Positions 18,196 through 26,714 of a stretch of 64,000 bases of DNA are shown one piece after another (within the stretch, counting starts at the first letter, position 1; each line of letters begins with the position of its first letter). The DNA is from DATDIC01 sp963764525 (GTDB taxonomy: Bacteria; Pseudomonadota; Alphaproteobacteria; Acetobacterales; Acetobacteraceae). The notes below the pieces were generated by a model that searched no databases, had not been told where the DNA came from, and saw only the letters and a program-made list of their open reading frames with translations. The translations under genes were made by a program, and so were the position numbers. Location: the NCBI GenBank assembly GCA_963764525.1, contig CAVXTC010000031.1, forward strand, positions 62,001 to 126,000. Direction: 5' to 3'.

Positions 18196-18569
18196 ATGAC
18201 GTTCTCCATCGCGGCGCGGTGTGCGCGAACCGGAATCTGCTGGCAAATCCGGGAGTGCCGGCGGCGATGCTGGATGCGTTTGCGGCGTGGGCCGGCGCGG
18301 AGTTGGGGCAGCGCATCGCGGCCGCGCTGCGGGCGGGACTGGCCGCGGGCGGCGTGGCCGGGCCGGTGCGCTCGGCGGGGATGCTGCTGGCCGACAAGGC
18401 GGCGTGGCCGGTCGCCGACCTGCGGGTGGATTGGCACGACGACCCGATCGGCGAGCTGGAGCGGTTATGGGAGCTGTGGCGCCCGCAGCTTGTTTCGTAC
18501 GTTACCCGTGCGCTCGATCCGGATGCGGCGCCCGGTTATGGCGTGCCCGGGGAGGCATCGTCGCGGTAG
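18196..18569 (+). pseudogene. Internally deleted DUF1028 gene remnant
   Basis: DUF1028 proteins are Ntn-hydrolase-like and normally about 220-230 residues. Here the first 13 codons encode the family N-terminus MTFSIAARCARTG. Then, in another frame from about 18230, comes the family C-terminal half: NLLANPGVPAAML, AGMLLADKAAWPVADLRVDW and YVTRALDPDAAPGYGVPG. Roughly 100 middle residues are missing, including most of the catalytic-fold core. The junction lies in CGAACCGG, so a microhomology deletion is plausible. The last 34 bases overlap the convergent hypothetical gene at 18536-19121. The product would be non-functional; a collapsed assembly is the alternative. Confidence 0.7.
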
Positions 18570-19121
18570 CCGAACTCGGCCCGCCACGTCTCCATCGCCA
18601 GGTCCTCCGGCGTGCGGATCGCAGCCGGAACGGTAGCTGCGCGCGCCGGGCCGACGGCGGGCGCCGCCGGGTGGGCGGGCACTGTTCGGGGCTGACCTGG
18701 CCCGGCTTTTGCCGGCCCTCGGGCGGTGGGCGGCGGCGAATGACCGCACCGCATCCTGGTCCGTCGGCGTGGTCTGATGCTGGCGGAGCGTGCGCAGGGT
18801 GGCTTCCATCGTACGGGCGAGCGTGGCGGCACTGGCGCGCAGACGAGCGGCCATCGCCGGAGCGAGGTCGGGCTGCATGGCGCGGCGGAAGGCGTCCATA
18901 ATGGCGTAGTGCGCGGCGATCGCCTGGGCGGCAAGCATGGCCTGAAACGGGTCGCCCGGTCGCAGCGCCAACAGCGCGAGCCGTGCCGCGGATCGGCGGG
19001 CGGCACGGGCCCGATCGGTATCCTTAGCGCTGGCCTGCATGGTTTCGGCGATCGTGTCGAGAAGCTGCTCGAGGAAGTCGGGGTCGAGTTCCGTGTTCGG
19101 CTGCGGCGCTGGGGCGGGCAT
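18536..19121 (-). CDS. Hypothetical protein, about 195 residues, one frame break
   Basis: No enzymatic motif is visible. The N-terminal 110 residues are Ala-rich and helical with DPDFLEQLLDTIAETM, PFQAMLAAQAIAAHYAIMD and RRAMQPDLAPAMAARL. The rest is a Pro/Ala-rich linker and a C-terminal tail GYRDDASPGTP. I associate this type with hypotheticals of Acetobacteraceae genomes, from memory only. One surplus base near 18724 separates AVRSFAAAH from ARGPAKAGPG. It has an unusually good sigma-70-type promoter at 19152-19181. Confidence 0.62.
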
Positions 19122-19151
19122 TGGGGACCGGAGAGGTGGTTTGGCGGAGGT

Positions 19152-19181
19152 ATATTATCCTGTTTATAGGAATGTTGTCAA
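19152..19181 (-). promoter_or_regulatory. Near-consensus sigma-70-type promoter
   Basis: On the minus strand TTGACA (19176-19181) is followed after 16 bases by GATAAT (19154-19159), or after 18 by TAATAT (19152-19157). The spacer holds the inverted repeat TCCT-ATAAAC-AGGA, a possible operator. It is the most AT-rich stretch of the neighbourhood and sits between the RidA stop and the hypothetical gene start at 19121. Confidence 0.65.
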
Positions 19182-19190
19182 GCGCTGATT

Positions 19191-19611
19191 TCAGGCCGAT
19201 GCGCCAGGCTTCACCGCGATGACGTCGATTTCCACCAGCCATTCGGGCCGCGCCAGCGCTACGACGACGAGGCCGGTGAACACCGGAAACACGCCCTTCA
19301 GCCATCGCCCGGCCACGCGGTACACCGGCTGGCGATAACGGATATCGGTCAGGTAGATGGTCGCCTTGGTGATGTGATCGAGCGCCGAGCCGCATTCGCG
19401 CGAGCAGCGTGTCGATGTTGAGCATCACTTGTTCGGTCTGCCCGGCGGGATCGCCGATCGCGACGCTGGCGCCGGTATCCAGGTCCTGCGGCACCTGGCC
19501 GCGCAGGTAGATGGTATCGCCGGCAATTACCGCCTGGCAGAGATCGTTGTCCAGTTTCTGCTCGGGATAGGTGTCGCGCGTGTTGAACTTGCGGATGCGG
19601 GTGTGGGTCAT
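19191..19611 (-). CDS. RidA/YjgF-family protein, one frame break
   Basis: About 139 residues. RidA proteins hydrolyse reactive enamine/imine intermediates to ketones; relatives in catabolic operons deaminate pathway intermediates. The first part (AVIAGDTIYLRGQVPQDLD, EQVMLNIDTLL) and the last part (SALDHITKATIYLTDIRY, PEWLVEIDVIAVKPG) are in different frames; one surplus base near 19398 explains this. The expected catalytic arginine region after the break is replaced by RYRQPVYRVAGRWL, so activity is uncertain. Last gene of the 19-23 kb leftward operon, starting two bases before the monooxygenase stop. Confidence 0.8.
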
Positions 19612-19612
19612 G

Positions 19613-21073
19613 TCAGCGCCCCGGCTTTCCCGTCACCTGGTCGGACAGGCCAGCGGCCTGCCGCACCATGTCGAGCGTCGCCGGCCAATCGAAGTTGCGC
19701 CACACCGCGGCGAGATGCGCATAAGGCGGCGATTGCGCGAACAACTGGAACGTCAGCCGATGGCCGGCGTAGTCCGAGTTCAGCAGGTCGCGGGCGAAAG
19801 CCAGCAGCTTGCGGCGGTCCTCGGCGACCCAGCCCTCGTTCACAGTGTAGTATTTCTGCAGCCAGGGACCCGCTTCCGCGTTCTGGAACGTGGCGAAATC
19901 CGGGGTCACGCAAATCTGGCCGCCGCACAGCTCACGGGCGATATGCATCATCTGATGAAGCTGGGAGCACGCCAGCACGCGACCGGTGAACAGCAGCGAC
20001 TGGTTCGGCATCAGCAGCCCGGCCGGGCTGGCTTGCGCGGTCGCGATCGCCGCGGTCAGGTGCGCGTTGATGCCTTCGCGGTAGCAGGCGAGCGTGGCCA
20101 GCTTCTCCTGCACCGCCTGCTGCTTTTCCAGCCCGGTCTGGCGTGCGTTGAACAGCGCCGCGCCGATCATCAGGTCGGCGGTGCGCAGGATGCGCAGCAC
20201 GAAAGCGAACGCGCTGTAGCGGTGCAGCGTGGCGCGGATGAACGTCGCCGCCTTGGTATGCCGGTAAAACAGCACGTTCTCCCACGGGATCAGCACGTCG
20301 TCGAACACCACCAGCGAATCGACCTCATCGAAGCGGTTCGACAGCGGGTAATCCTGTACCGGCGCACGGCCGGCGAAGCCGGTGCGGCAGATGAACTTCA
20401 GGTTGGGGGAGCCAAGGTCGCAGATGAAACCCACCGCGTAGTCCGACAGTTCCGCATCGCCCCAGTTGGCGATGGTGGGCTTGGTGAAAGCCTGGTTCGC
20501 GTAGGCCGCCGCGGTTTCGTACTTGGCGCCGCGCACGACGATGCCCGCATCGGTCTCCTTCACCACATGCAGCAGCATGTCCGGGTCCTGCTCCTGCGGG
20601 CGCTTCGACCGGTCGCCTTTCGGATCGGTGTTGGCGGAGACGTGGAACGGATCACGCTCGATCACCAGCTGCACATGCCGGCGGATGTTGTCGGCGAAGC
20701 GCGGATCGGCCTCGTTCAGCACGTCTTGCCCGTCATACAGCGACCAGACCTCGCCCACCGTCTCATCGCCGACCCGGGTCACCACGCCGGCGATTTCATC
20801 CAGTACTGTTTCTATCGCGTGGCGCTTGTCGTGCCAGTCCTGCTGCGTGACGGGCAGCTTGTTGGCGACCGCGTTGGTGCTGCCGCTATCGTCGGCATAG
20901 GTCATCGTGGCGCGGAACCGGTCCTCGTGCGCCATGTCGTAGATGCGCGCGCGGATATCGACCAGCGGCCGGAACATCGGGTGGCGGGTGACGTCGGTCA
21001 CCCGCTCGCCGTCGATCCAGACGCGCCTGCCGTCGCGGATGGAGTCGCGATACTGCTCGCCGGTCCTGATCAC
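19613..21073 (-). CDS. 4-hydroxyphenylacetate 3-monooxygenase-like flavoprotein (HpaB family)
   Basis: Two-component flavin-dependent monooxygenase large subunit, 486 residues, related to the acyl-CoA dehydrogenase fold and needing FADH2 from a separate reductase. It begins MIRTGEQYRDSIRDGRRVWIDG, the HpaB N-domain, and contains IVVRGAKYETAAAY and FDDVLIPWENVLFYR. No HpaC-type reductase is in the window. Members include pyrrole-2-carboxylate and phenol hydroxylases as well as HpaB, so the substrate is open. Together with a DUF1989 protein and TPP decarboxylase subunits it suggests ring or C-N compound degradation. Confidence 0.88.
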   Translation of the reverse strand: MIRTGEQYRDSIRDGRRVWIDGERVTDVTRHPMFRPLVDIRARIYDMAHEDRFRATMTYADDSGSTNAVANKLPVTQQDWHDKRHAIETVLDEIAGVVTRVGDETVGEVWSLYDGQDVLNEADPRFADNIRRHVQLVIERDPFHVSANTDPKGDRSKRPQEQDPDMLLHVVKETDAGIVVRGAKYETAAAYANQAFTKPTIANWGDAELSDYAVGFICDLGSPNLKFICRTGFAGRAPVQDYPLSNRFDEVDSLVVFDDVLIPWENVLFYRHTKAATFIRATLHRYSAFAFVLRILRTADLMIGAALFNARQTGLEKQQAVQEKLATLACYREGINAHLTAAIATAQASPAGLLMPNQSLLFTGRVLACSQLHQMMHIARELCGGQICVTPDFATFQNAEAGPWLQKYYTVNEGWVAEDRRKLLAFARDLLNSDYAGHRLTFQLFAQSPPYAHLAAVWRNFDWPATLDMVRQAAGLSDQVTGKPGR

Positions 21074-21103
21074 GGTGTCCCCCTTTTCATGCGGTGCCGC
21101 CGG

Positions 21104-21703
21104 TCAGCCGGTTATCTCGAAATGCGCCTCGGTGGGATGCCGGCCGCGGCCGTTGATCAGCAGGATGTCCTGCGGGCAGGCCGAAAAGGCGATGACCAGA
21201 TCCATCTCGGCGCGCAATGCGACATACGATCCCGGGGTGGACACCGGCGGCTCGAATGACAATTCGCCGACCTGGGTCCATGGAATGTTCATGAACAGGT
21301 TGAGCGGGCTCGGGGTTTCCGGCGGTGCGAGCCCGAGCTCGGCGAGTCCCTGAGCGAGATTGTCGGTGCAGTTGTCGTGCGGATCGGTCGCGCCGAGTTC
21401 CATGTAGCGGTAACGGTCGCACGCGGCCATCAGCGTATCATGGATACCGCCAGAAGTATCCCCCGTTACCGTCAGGATCGGCCGGCGATGGTTGGTCAGC
21501 AGCGTATCGCCCAGGCGAGGGATCATCCGGTGCATGGTGGCGCGGCTATGCTCCATCGACATGAACTCGGTCATGTCGTGGCGATTGAACGCCCAGGTAT
21601 CGACCACCTGCTCGCCATGCGTGTTGATGACGCGGATGATGTGGCCGGCAGGAACGAACGCCGCCTTGCCGCGACGGGCTGGAATGGTGATGGGGTCGGG
21701 CAT
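21104..21703 (-). CDS. DUF1989 / urea carboxylase-associated family protein
   Basis: 199 residues. It starts DPITIPARRGKAAFVPAG and has VVDTWAFNRHD and EHSRATMHRM, features of the urea carboxylase-associated (UcaA-like) family. In urea amidolyase loci such proteins help convert guanidine derivatives, but no urea carboxylase is here. Start ATG 21703 was chosen over an upstream extension that would overlap the next gene. It lies between the decarboxylase beta subunit and the monooxygenase genes and probably shares the pathway. Confidence 0.82.
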   Translation of the reverse strand: MPDPITIPARRGKAAFVPAGHIIRVINTHGEQVVDTWAFNRHDMTEFMSMEHSRATMHRMIPRLGDTLLTNHRRPILTVTGDTSGGIHDTLMAACDRYRYMELGATDPHDNCTDNLAQGLAELGLAPPETPSPLNLFMNIPWTQVGELSFEPPVSTPGSYVALRAEMDLVIAFSACPQDILLINGRGRHPTEAHFEITG

Positions 21704-21719
21704 GCGCGCACTCCTTTCG

Positions 21720-22307
21720 TCAAGCGCTGATACCAAGTTCGGCGCGCAAATCGTTCACTGCCTGATCGCGCGATCGGGTCTGCCAGCGCGTGCGTCGGCC
21801 GATTGGGGTGTTTTCCACCTCCGGTGCAACCTTCAGCGCGACGAAGATCGGCCCCGGCTTCGCTAGTAGGCCGGGCAGATGCCGCTCGACCTGGTCGAGT
21901 TCGGAGAAGGCGGCAACCGTCGGATATCCGGCGGCGCGGGCGAGCGCGTCATAGGCGGTGACGGTTGCGTTCGGTACCGGCTGGCCTCCGGTGGTGGCAT
22001 AGCACTCGTTGTCGAGCAGGAAGTGATACAGGTTGGCGGGTGCCTGCTCGGCGATGGTGACCAGGATGCCAAGGCTCATCAGCAGATCGCCTTCCGAGTC
22101 GAACAGGATCAGCCGCCGGTCCGGCTGCGCCAGCGCGAGGCCGAGCGCGAAACCGGCATGGCCACCCATGGCGGGATCGCCGAGCGGCAGGTCCAAATTC
22201 GGCCGTCCGGTCAGGTGAACCCAATGGCGGCCGCCTCGGCCGGGGATCACGATCGCATCGTTCCGGTGCGGCTGAAACAGCTTCAGCAGGTCTGCGGTGT
22301 GCATCAT
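21720..22307 (-). CDS. TPP-dependent 2-oxoacid decarboxylase, beta subunit (ComE/phosphonopyruvate decarboxylase-like)
   Basis: 195 residues holding the pyrophosphate-binding half of a thiamine diphosphate enzyme. The TPP motif runs from SEGDLLMSLG to LLDNECYATTGGQ (GD...N). Proteins of this split type decarboxylate sulfopyruvate or phosphonopyruvate to the aldehyde. The start at ATG 22307 lies 13 bases after the alpha-subunit stop. Which C3 acid is used cannot be read from the sequence. The alpha subunit is the adjacent gene. Confidence 0.82.
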   Translation of the reverse strand: MMHTADLLKLFQPHRNDAIVIPGRGGRHWVHLTGRPNLDLPLGDPAMGGHAGFALGLALAQPDRRLILFDSEGDLLMSLGILVTIAEQAPANLYHFLLDNECYATTGGQPVPNATVTAYDALARAAGYPTVAAFSELDQVERHLPGLLAKPGPIFVALKVAPEVENTPIGRRTRWQTRSRDQAVNDLRAELGISA

Positions 22308-22320
22308 GGGCCGGTGTCCT

Positions 22321-22839
22321 TTACCGGTTGAAGCCGTGGTATTCGTCGCCGACCAGCACCACGACCGGCCGCCTGGTGCGGGCTGCTTCCGCGAAGGCGA
22401 TGCCGATGCGGTCTGCATCGGCGTCGCTTTCGATCAGGTAGTACGTCAGGTTGAAAGCGTGCAGAAATGGTTCGGTGTAGGTTGCGGCGCTGTCCTGGTT
22501 GATACCGTGCCGTGTCCAGCCGCGGTATCCGACCATCAACACGACGGGGATGTTTAGCCCGATCAGCCAACCACGCAACGAATCGCCGGACTCCATGAGG
22601 CCGGTATTCTGGATCAGGATCAGCGGGGCGTGGCCGCCAACCGCCAGTCCGGCGGCGATCGAACAGGCGTGGCCCTCGCGCGTGACGCCAATCAGGCGGA
22701 GCGCCGGATCCGCCTTCATCAGCAGGTATAGCCAGTTCGTCTCGCTGTCCGGCAGCCACACCACGTCGGTGACGCCGTTCCGTTTCATCTGCGCGAGCAC
22801 CGTCTCGGGGCTGAGCGCGACCGTCGCCGTGTTTCCCAT
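22321..22839 (-). CDS. TPP-dependent 2-oxoacid decarboxylase, alpha subunit (ComD-like)
   Basis: 172 residues with the pyrimidine-binding half of a split thiamine diphosphate enzyme. The conserved activating glutamate lies in GVTREGHACSIAAGLA. The N-terminus LAQMKRNGVTDVVWLPDS matches the sulfopyruvate/phosphonopyruvate decarboxylase alpha domain. ATG 22839 was chosen because upstream sequence is the divergent intergenic region. First gene of the leftward operon alpha, beta, DUF1989, HpaB-like, RidA, with a 95-base divergent gap to the SDR gene. Confidence 0.82.
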   Translation of the reverse strand: MGNTATVALSPETVLAQMKRNGVTDVVWLPDSETNWLYLLMKADPALRLIGVTREGHACSIAAGLAVGGHAPLILIQNTGLMESGDSLRGWLIGLNIPVVLMVGYRGWTRHGINQDSAATYTEPFLHAFNLTYYLIESDADADRIGIAFAEAARTRRPVVVLVGDEYHGFNR

Positions 22840-22934
22840 GCCGACAGCTTCGCCGCTTCGTGGTTTTGCGCAAGAGGGCAATGACAGAGGTGCGCCAAAC
22901 TGGCACACTCGGCGGAACCACCCAGGAGGGGACA

Positions 22935-23666
22935 ATGATGCGGTTCCAGGGAAAGGTCGTGCTGATCAGCGGCGGTGCGCGCGGCCAGGGCGCGGCGGAA
23001 GCCCGGCTGCTGGTCGCGGAGGGCGCAAAGGTCGTGGTCGGTGACGTGCTGGAAGCCGAGGGCCGTCGGCTGGCCGAGGAACTGGGCGGCGCGGCGGTGT
23101 TCCTGCGCCACGATGTCACTGAAGACTCCGACTGGGCACATGCGGTTGCCGCGGCCGAACGGCTCGGTGGACTGCACGGCATGGTCAACAACGCCGGCAT
23201 CTTCGTGCCGGCCACCCTGCTGGACACCGATACGGCGCTGTTCGAGCGGCACATGCACGTCAATCAGCTTGGCTGCTTTCTTGGCATGAAGGCGGTGGTG
23301 GGGGCGATGGAGCGCTCAGGCGGCGGTTCCATTGTCAACATTTCCTCCGTTGCCGGACTCAAGGGATCCCCGGGCGCGATAGCGTATAGCGCGACGAAAT
23401 GGGCGTTGCGGGGCATGACGAAAGCGGCGGCGATCGATCTTGCCTCGCGCGGCATCCGGGTGAACTCGGTGCATCCCGGGCCGATCGACACGGATATGAT
23501 CAAAGTGCGTGGCGATGAAGAAAACCGGCGGCGGACGCAGCAGGTGCCGATGAAACGCATGGGCACCGCTGAAGAAGTTGCGCGGTTGGTGCTGTTCCTG
23601 TTGGCGGACGAGAGCGCCTACATCACCGGCGCTGAGATCAGCATCGACGGCGGCGTGTCGCTGTAG
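22935..23666 (+). CDS. Short-chain dehydrogenase/reductase
   Basis: 243-residue Rossmann-fold oxidoreductase using NAD(P). The nucleotide motif is GGARGQGAAEA (TGxxxGxG variant), then NNAG, the catalytic serine in NISSVAG and YSATK. The ATG pair at 22935/22938 is preceded by AGGAGGGG, fixing the start. It is divergent from the decarboxylase operon and directly followed by a CoA-transferase gene; it probably oxidises or reduces an alcohol/aldehyde of that pathway. The exact substrate is unknown. Confidence 0.9.
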   Translation: MMRFQGKVVLISGGARGQGAAEARLLVAEGAKVVVGDVLEAEGRRLAEELGGAAVFLRHDVTEDSDWAHAVAAAERLGGLHGMVNNAGIFVPATLLDTDTALFERHMHVNQLGCFLGMKAVVGAMERSGGGSIVNISSVAGLKGSPGAIAYSATKWALRGMTKAAAIDLASRGIRVNSVHPGPIDTDMIKVRGDEENRRRTQQVPMKRMGTAEEVARLVLFLLADESAYITGAEISIDGGVSL

Positions 23667-23678
23667 GGAGAACGGGTT

Positions 23679-24899
23679 ATGGAAGACGGCAACCTGCTGT
23701 CCGGCATCCGCGTGGCGGATTTCACGCAGTTCGAGGCTGGACCGTCGTGCACGGAGGCGCTGGCGTGGCTCGGCGCCGAGGTGGTGAAGATCGAGAATCC
23801 CAAATCGGGCGATCCCGGGCGCCGGCTGCGGCCGGGGCAACCCGATGACGATCCCTGGTATTTCCAGGTTTTCAACGCCAACAAGAAGTCGATCACGGTC
23901 AATCTGAAATCGCCGGACGGGCTGGCGCTGGTGAAAAAGCTGTTGGGTCGCGCCGATGTCTGTGTGGAAAACTTCGCGCCCGGCACGATCGAGCGCCTGG
24001 GGCTGGGGTATGACGTGGTGCGGGCGCTGAACCCGGGGATCATCTACTGCCAGGTGAAAGGGTTCGGCGAAGGCAGCCCGTACGAACAGAACCTGGCGTT
24101 CGACATGATCGCGCAGGCCTGCGGCGGGACAATGAGCGTGACCGGAGAACCCGACCGGCCGCCATCGAAACCCGGTGTTTCGTTGGGCGATACCGGGACG
24201 GGAATGCTGATGGCGGTCACTATCGCCAGCGCTTTGTTCCGTCGCCAGCAAACCGGGGAAGGCAGGCGGCTACAGGTGGCGATGCAGGACGCGATGCTGC
24301 ACTACATGCGCACCAATTTTTCCACCCAGCGGCGTACCGGCAAGCCGGTGGGCCGCAACGGCGCCAAGGTGCCCGGCGTGACCAATGCGCCACTTGGGCT
24401 GTATCCGTGCAAGCCGGGCGGCCCGAACGACTACGTGTACATCATGACCAGCCGGGCAAACCCGGAGCACTGGACGCGGCTGTTGAAGCTGATCGGGCGG
24501 GAGGAGCTGATCGGCGATGCGCGTTACGCAACGCCCGCCGATCGCGTGGCGCGCGAGGCGGAAGTTGATGCGCTTGTTTCCGAATGGACGCGCCGCCACA
24601 CCAAGCACGAGGCGATGGCGCTGGTCGGCGGCGTCGGCGTGCCTGCCGGCGCGGTGCTGGACACGCAGGAGCTGCAGGACGACCCCAGTTTCGAGGCACG
24701 CGGCATCATGCAGGTGGCGCAGCATCCTGTGCACGGGGCCTTCAAGATGCCCGGTTGGCCGGTGCGCATCGACGGCGCACCGCCGCGCGTGACGGCTTCT
24801 CCCACGCTGGGGCAACATACCGGCGAAGTTCTTGGGTCATGGCTGGATATGACCGACGCGCAGGTCGCGGCGTTGCGGCGGGACGGCGCGATCCAATGA
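23679..24899 (+). CDS. CaiB/BaiF family (class III) CoA-transferase
   Basis: 406 residues. Class III CoA-transferases move CoA from an acyl-CoA to a free acid through an enzyme-aspartyl anhydride. The probable nucleophile is D142 in LAFDMIAQA. The N-terminus LLSGIRVADFTQFEAGPSC and NLKSPDG plus ENFAPGTIERLGLG are family motifs. It lies 12 bases after the SDR gene, so the two are co-transcribed and may activate a carboxylic acid from the divergent operon. The stop overlaps the start of the next, broken gene (ATGA). Confidence 0.92.
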   Translation: MEDGNLLSGIRVADFTQFEAGPSCTEALAWLGAEVVKIENPKSGDPGRRLRPGQPDDDPWYFQVFNANKKSITVNLKSPDGLALVKKLLGRADVCVENFAPGTIERLGLGYDVVRALNPGIIYCQVKGFGEGSPYEQNLAFDMIAQACGGTMSVTGEPDRPPSKPGVSLGDTGTGMLMAVTIASALFRRQQTGEGRRLQVAMQDAMLHYMRTNFSTQRRTGKPVGRNGAKVPGVTNAPLGLYPCKPGGPNDYVYIMTSRANPEHWTRLLKLIGREELIGDARYATPADRVAREAEVDALVSEWTRRHTKHEAMALVGGVGVPAGAVLDTQELQDDPSFEARGIMQVAQHPVHGAFKMPGWPVRIDGAPPRVTASPTLGQHTGEVLGSWLDMTDAQVAALRRDGAIQ

Positions 24900-26234
24900 A
24901 GCGCGACGAACGCGGGTTGGAGCTATCGACCGACAGCGCCGGCGGCGGTCACGCTGTTCGATCGCGCGGTCGAGCACTACCTGAAATATCATGCCGATAC
25001 GATGGCGCTGGTCGGGCAGGCGCTGGAGGCCGATCCGCATTTCCTGATGGCGCATTGCCTGCAGGGCTATCTGCTGCTGTCGGCATCGAACCCGGCGTAC
25101 CGCGCCGCGGATCGCCGCGGCGCGCGTCGGCGGCCGAGGCGGCGCGCGCCGATCGCGCACCGAGCGCGAGCGGCTGCATGTCGCCGCGTTGGCGGCGTGG
25201 GAGGCGGGTGCACTGGACCAGGCCTTCGCGATCTGGCGCGAGATACTGGACGCACATCCGACCGATCTGCTGGCGTTGCGGATTTCCGATACGATCTAGT
25301 TTCGCCACGGCCAGACGGCGACGATCCTGGCGCAGGCTGACCGTGTCGCGCCGTCCTGGGCGCCCGACTTGCCGGGTTATGACTGCTTCCGCACGCGTCT
25401 GGGCGTTCGCCCATGAGGAAGTCGGCGACACCGCCGGCGCGGAGCGCGCGGTGGATGCCGCGATGGAGCACGATCCGCACCAATTACTTCGCCCACCATG
25501 TGAAGGCGCATGTCTTCGACACGGATTGCCGCGCGCCGGAAGGGCGCGACTGGTTGGCGGCGCAGGCCGTGCATTGGAAGCTCGGCAACAACCTGATCCA
25601 TCATCTGTGGTGGCACCGCGCATTGCTGGAGCTCGATCTCGGCGAGTTGGACGCGGTGGTCGCCAGCTATGACGCGAATATCCGCAACTTCGACGAGCCG
25701 ATGACCCGTGCGGCGCCGGATCATTACGTCGATCTGCAAAACGCGGCATCGATGCTGTGGCGGCTGGAACAGCTTGGCGTGGCGGTCGGCGATCGCTGGC
25801 AGGAGCTGGCCGACAAGGCCGAGGCGCGCATCGGTGATGCCGGACATTTTCTGCTGGTCCCGCATCTGATGCTGGCGCTGGCGGCGACCGGTCGCGCAGG
25901 ATGCGGCGGCAGCGCTTTCCTTGCCGCCTTGCGCGACATCGCTGCACCGCATGGACCCGGCGATCGCCGATGTCGTGCATCCCGGTCTGCGAGGCGGCGC
26001 TGGCGCACCGGCGCGGCGACCACGCGCGCGTCGTCGATCTGCTGGCGCCGCGGCGGGAACAGATCCGGCTGCTTGGCGGCAGCAATGCGCAGCGCGATTT
26101 CGTCATGCAGATGCTGATCGATGCGGCGATGAAGGCGGGGCGGCGCGACGTGGTCGCGGAGATGATTGCGCAGGAAACACGCGCCACCCGATCGGCGTGC
26201 CGGCTATGCGGCGGCGGTGCGCTGGCTGGGGTGA
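24896..26234 (+). pseudogene. Tetratricopeptide-repeat protein gene, heavily broken
   Basis: Joined across frames it would encode about 440 residues of helical repeats, with segments such as LFDRAVEHYLKYHADTMAL, AAWEAGALDQAFAIWREILD, AFAHEEVGDTAGAERAVDAA and NNLIHHLWWHRALLELDL. This is a known bacterial TPR hypothetical type. At least eight frame breaks (about 24942, 25105, 25125, 25165, 25398, 25480, 25897, 25984, 26193) and an in-frame TAG at 25297-25299 interrupt it. That density is several times that of neighbours, so real decay is likely, though the region is also a poor-quality candidate. It starts ATGA-coupled to the CoA-transferase and ends one base before the convergent CinA stop. 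Confidence 0.7.
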
Positions 26235-26714
26235 TTATCCCAGCGCGGCTTCCAGCATCTCCAGCGCCTGCCGGGCAAATCGGCGCATGTTGGCCACGCG
26301 ATCGGCGCTGCCGGTTTCCAGTGTGACCACAGACGATACCAGTCCGTCGATTGCGATGCAGCTATGGCCGGCGGCGTCGCCATAGCGGTTGCCGGTGGGA
26401 CCGGTGGCGCCGGTCTCCCCCAGGCCCCAACTTGCTGTGCAGCGCTCCCGCACGGTCCGGGCGAGCAGCGCGGCGTACGGTTCGGTGGAGGCTCGCATCC
26501 CGGATGGCAGGGGATCGGGGATTTCCAGGAACGCCGAGCGGGCGAAGCGCGTGTAGATCACGCTGCCGCCCAGAAAATATGCGCTGGCACCCGGGATTGC
26601 CAGCAAGGCGGCGGAAATCAGCCCGCCGGTGGAGGATTCCGCGATGGCGATCGTCTCGCCCCGCGCCTTCAGCCGCACGGCGATGCTTTCAGCAAGCGGC
26701 AGCAGGTCCTGCAT
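26235..26714 (-). CDS. CinA-family protein (nicotinamide-nucleotide amidase domain)
   Basis: 159 residues comprising only the C-terminal CinA domain (PncC type), which deamidates NMN to nicotinate mononucleotide in pyridine-nucleotide salvage. The conserved AESSTGGLISAAL, GSVIYT and GETGATGPTGNRYG motifs are present. The start overlaps the end of the upstream oxidoreductase gene by 26 bases, so it is the last of three leftward coupled genes. Motif spacing is normal and no defect is seen. Confidence 0.9.
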   Translation of the reverse strand: MQDLLPLAESIAVRLKARGETIAIAESSTGGLISAALLAIPGASAYFLGGSVIYTRFARSAFLEIPDPLPSGMRASTEPYAALLARTVRERCTASWGLGETGATGPTGNRYGDAAGHSCIAIDGLVSSVVTLETGSADRVANMRRFARQALEMLEAALG

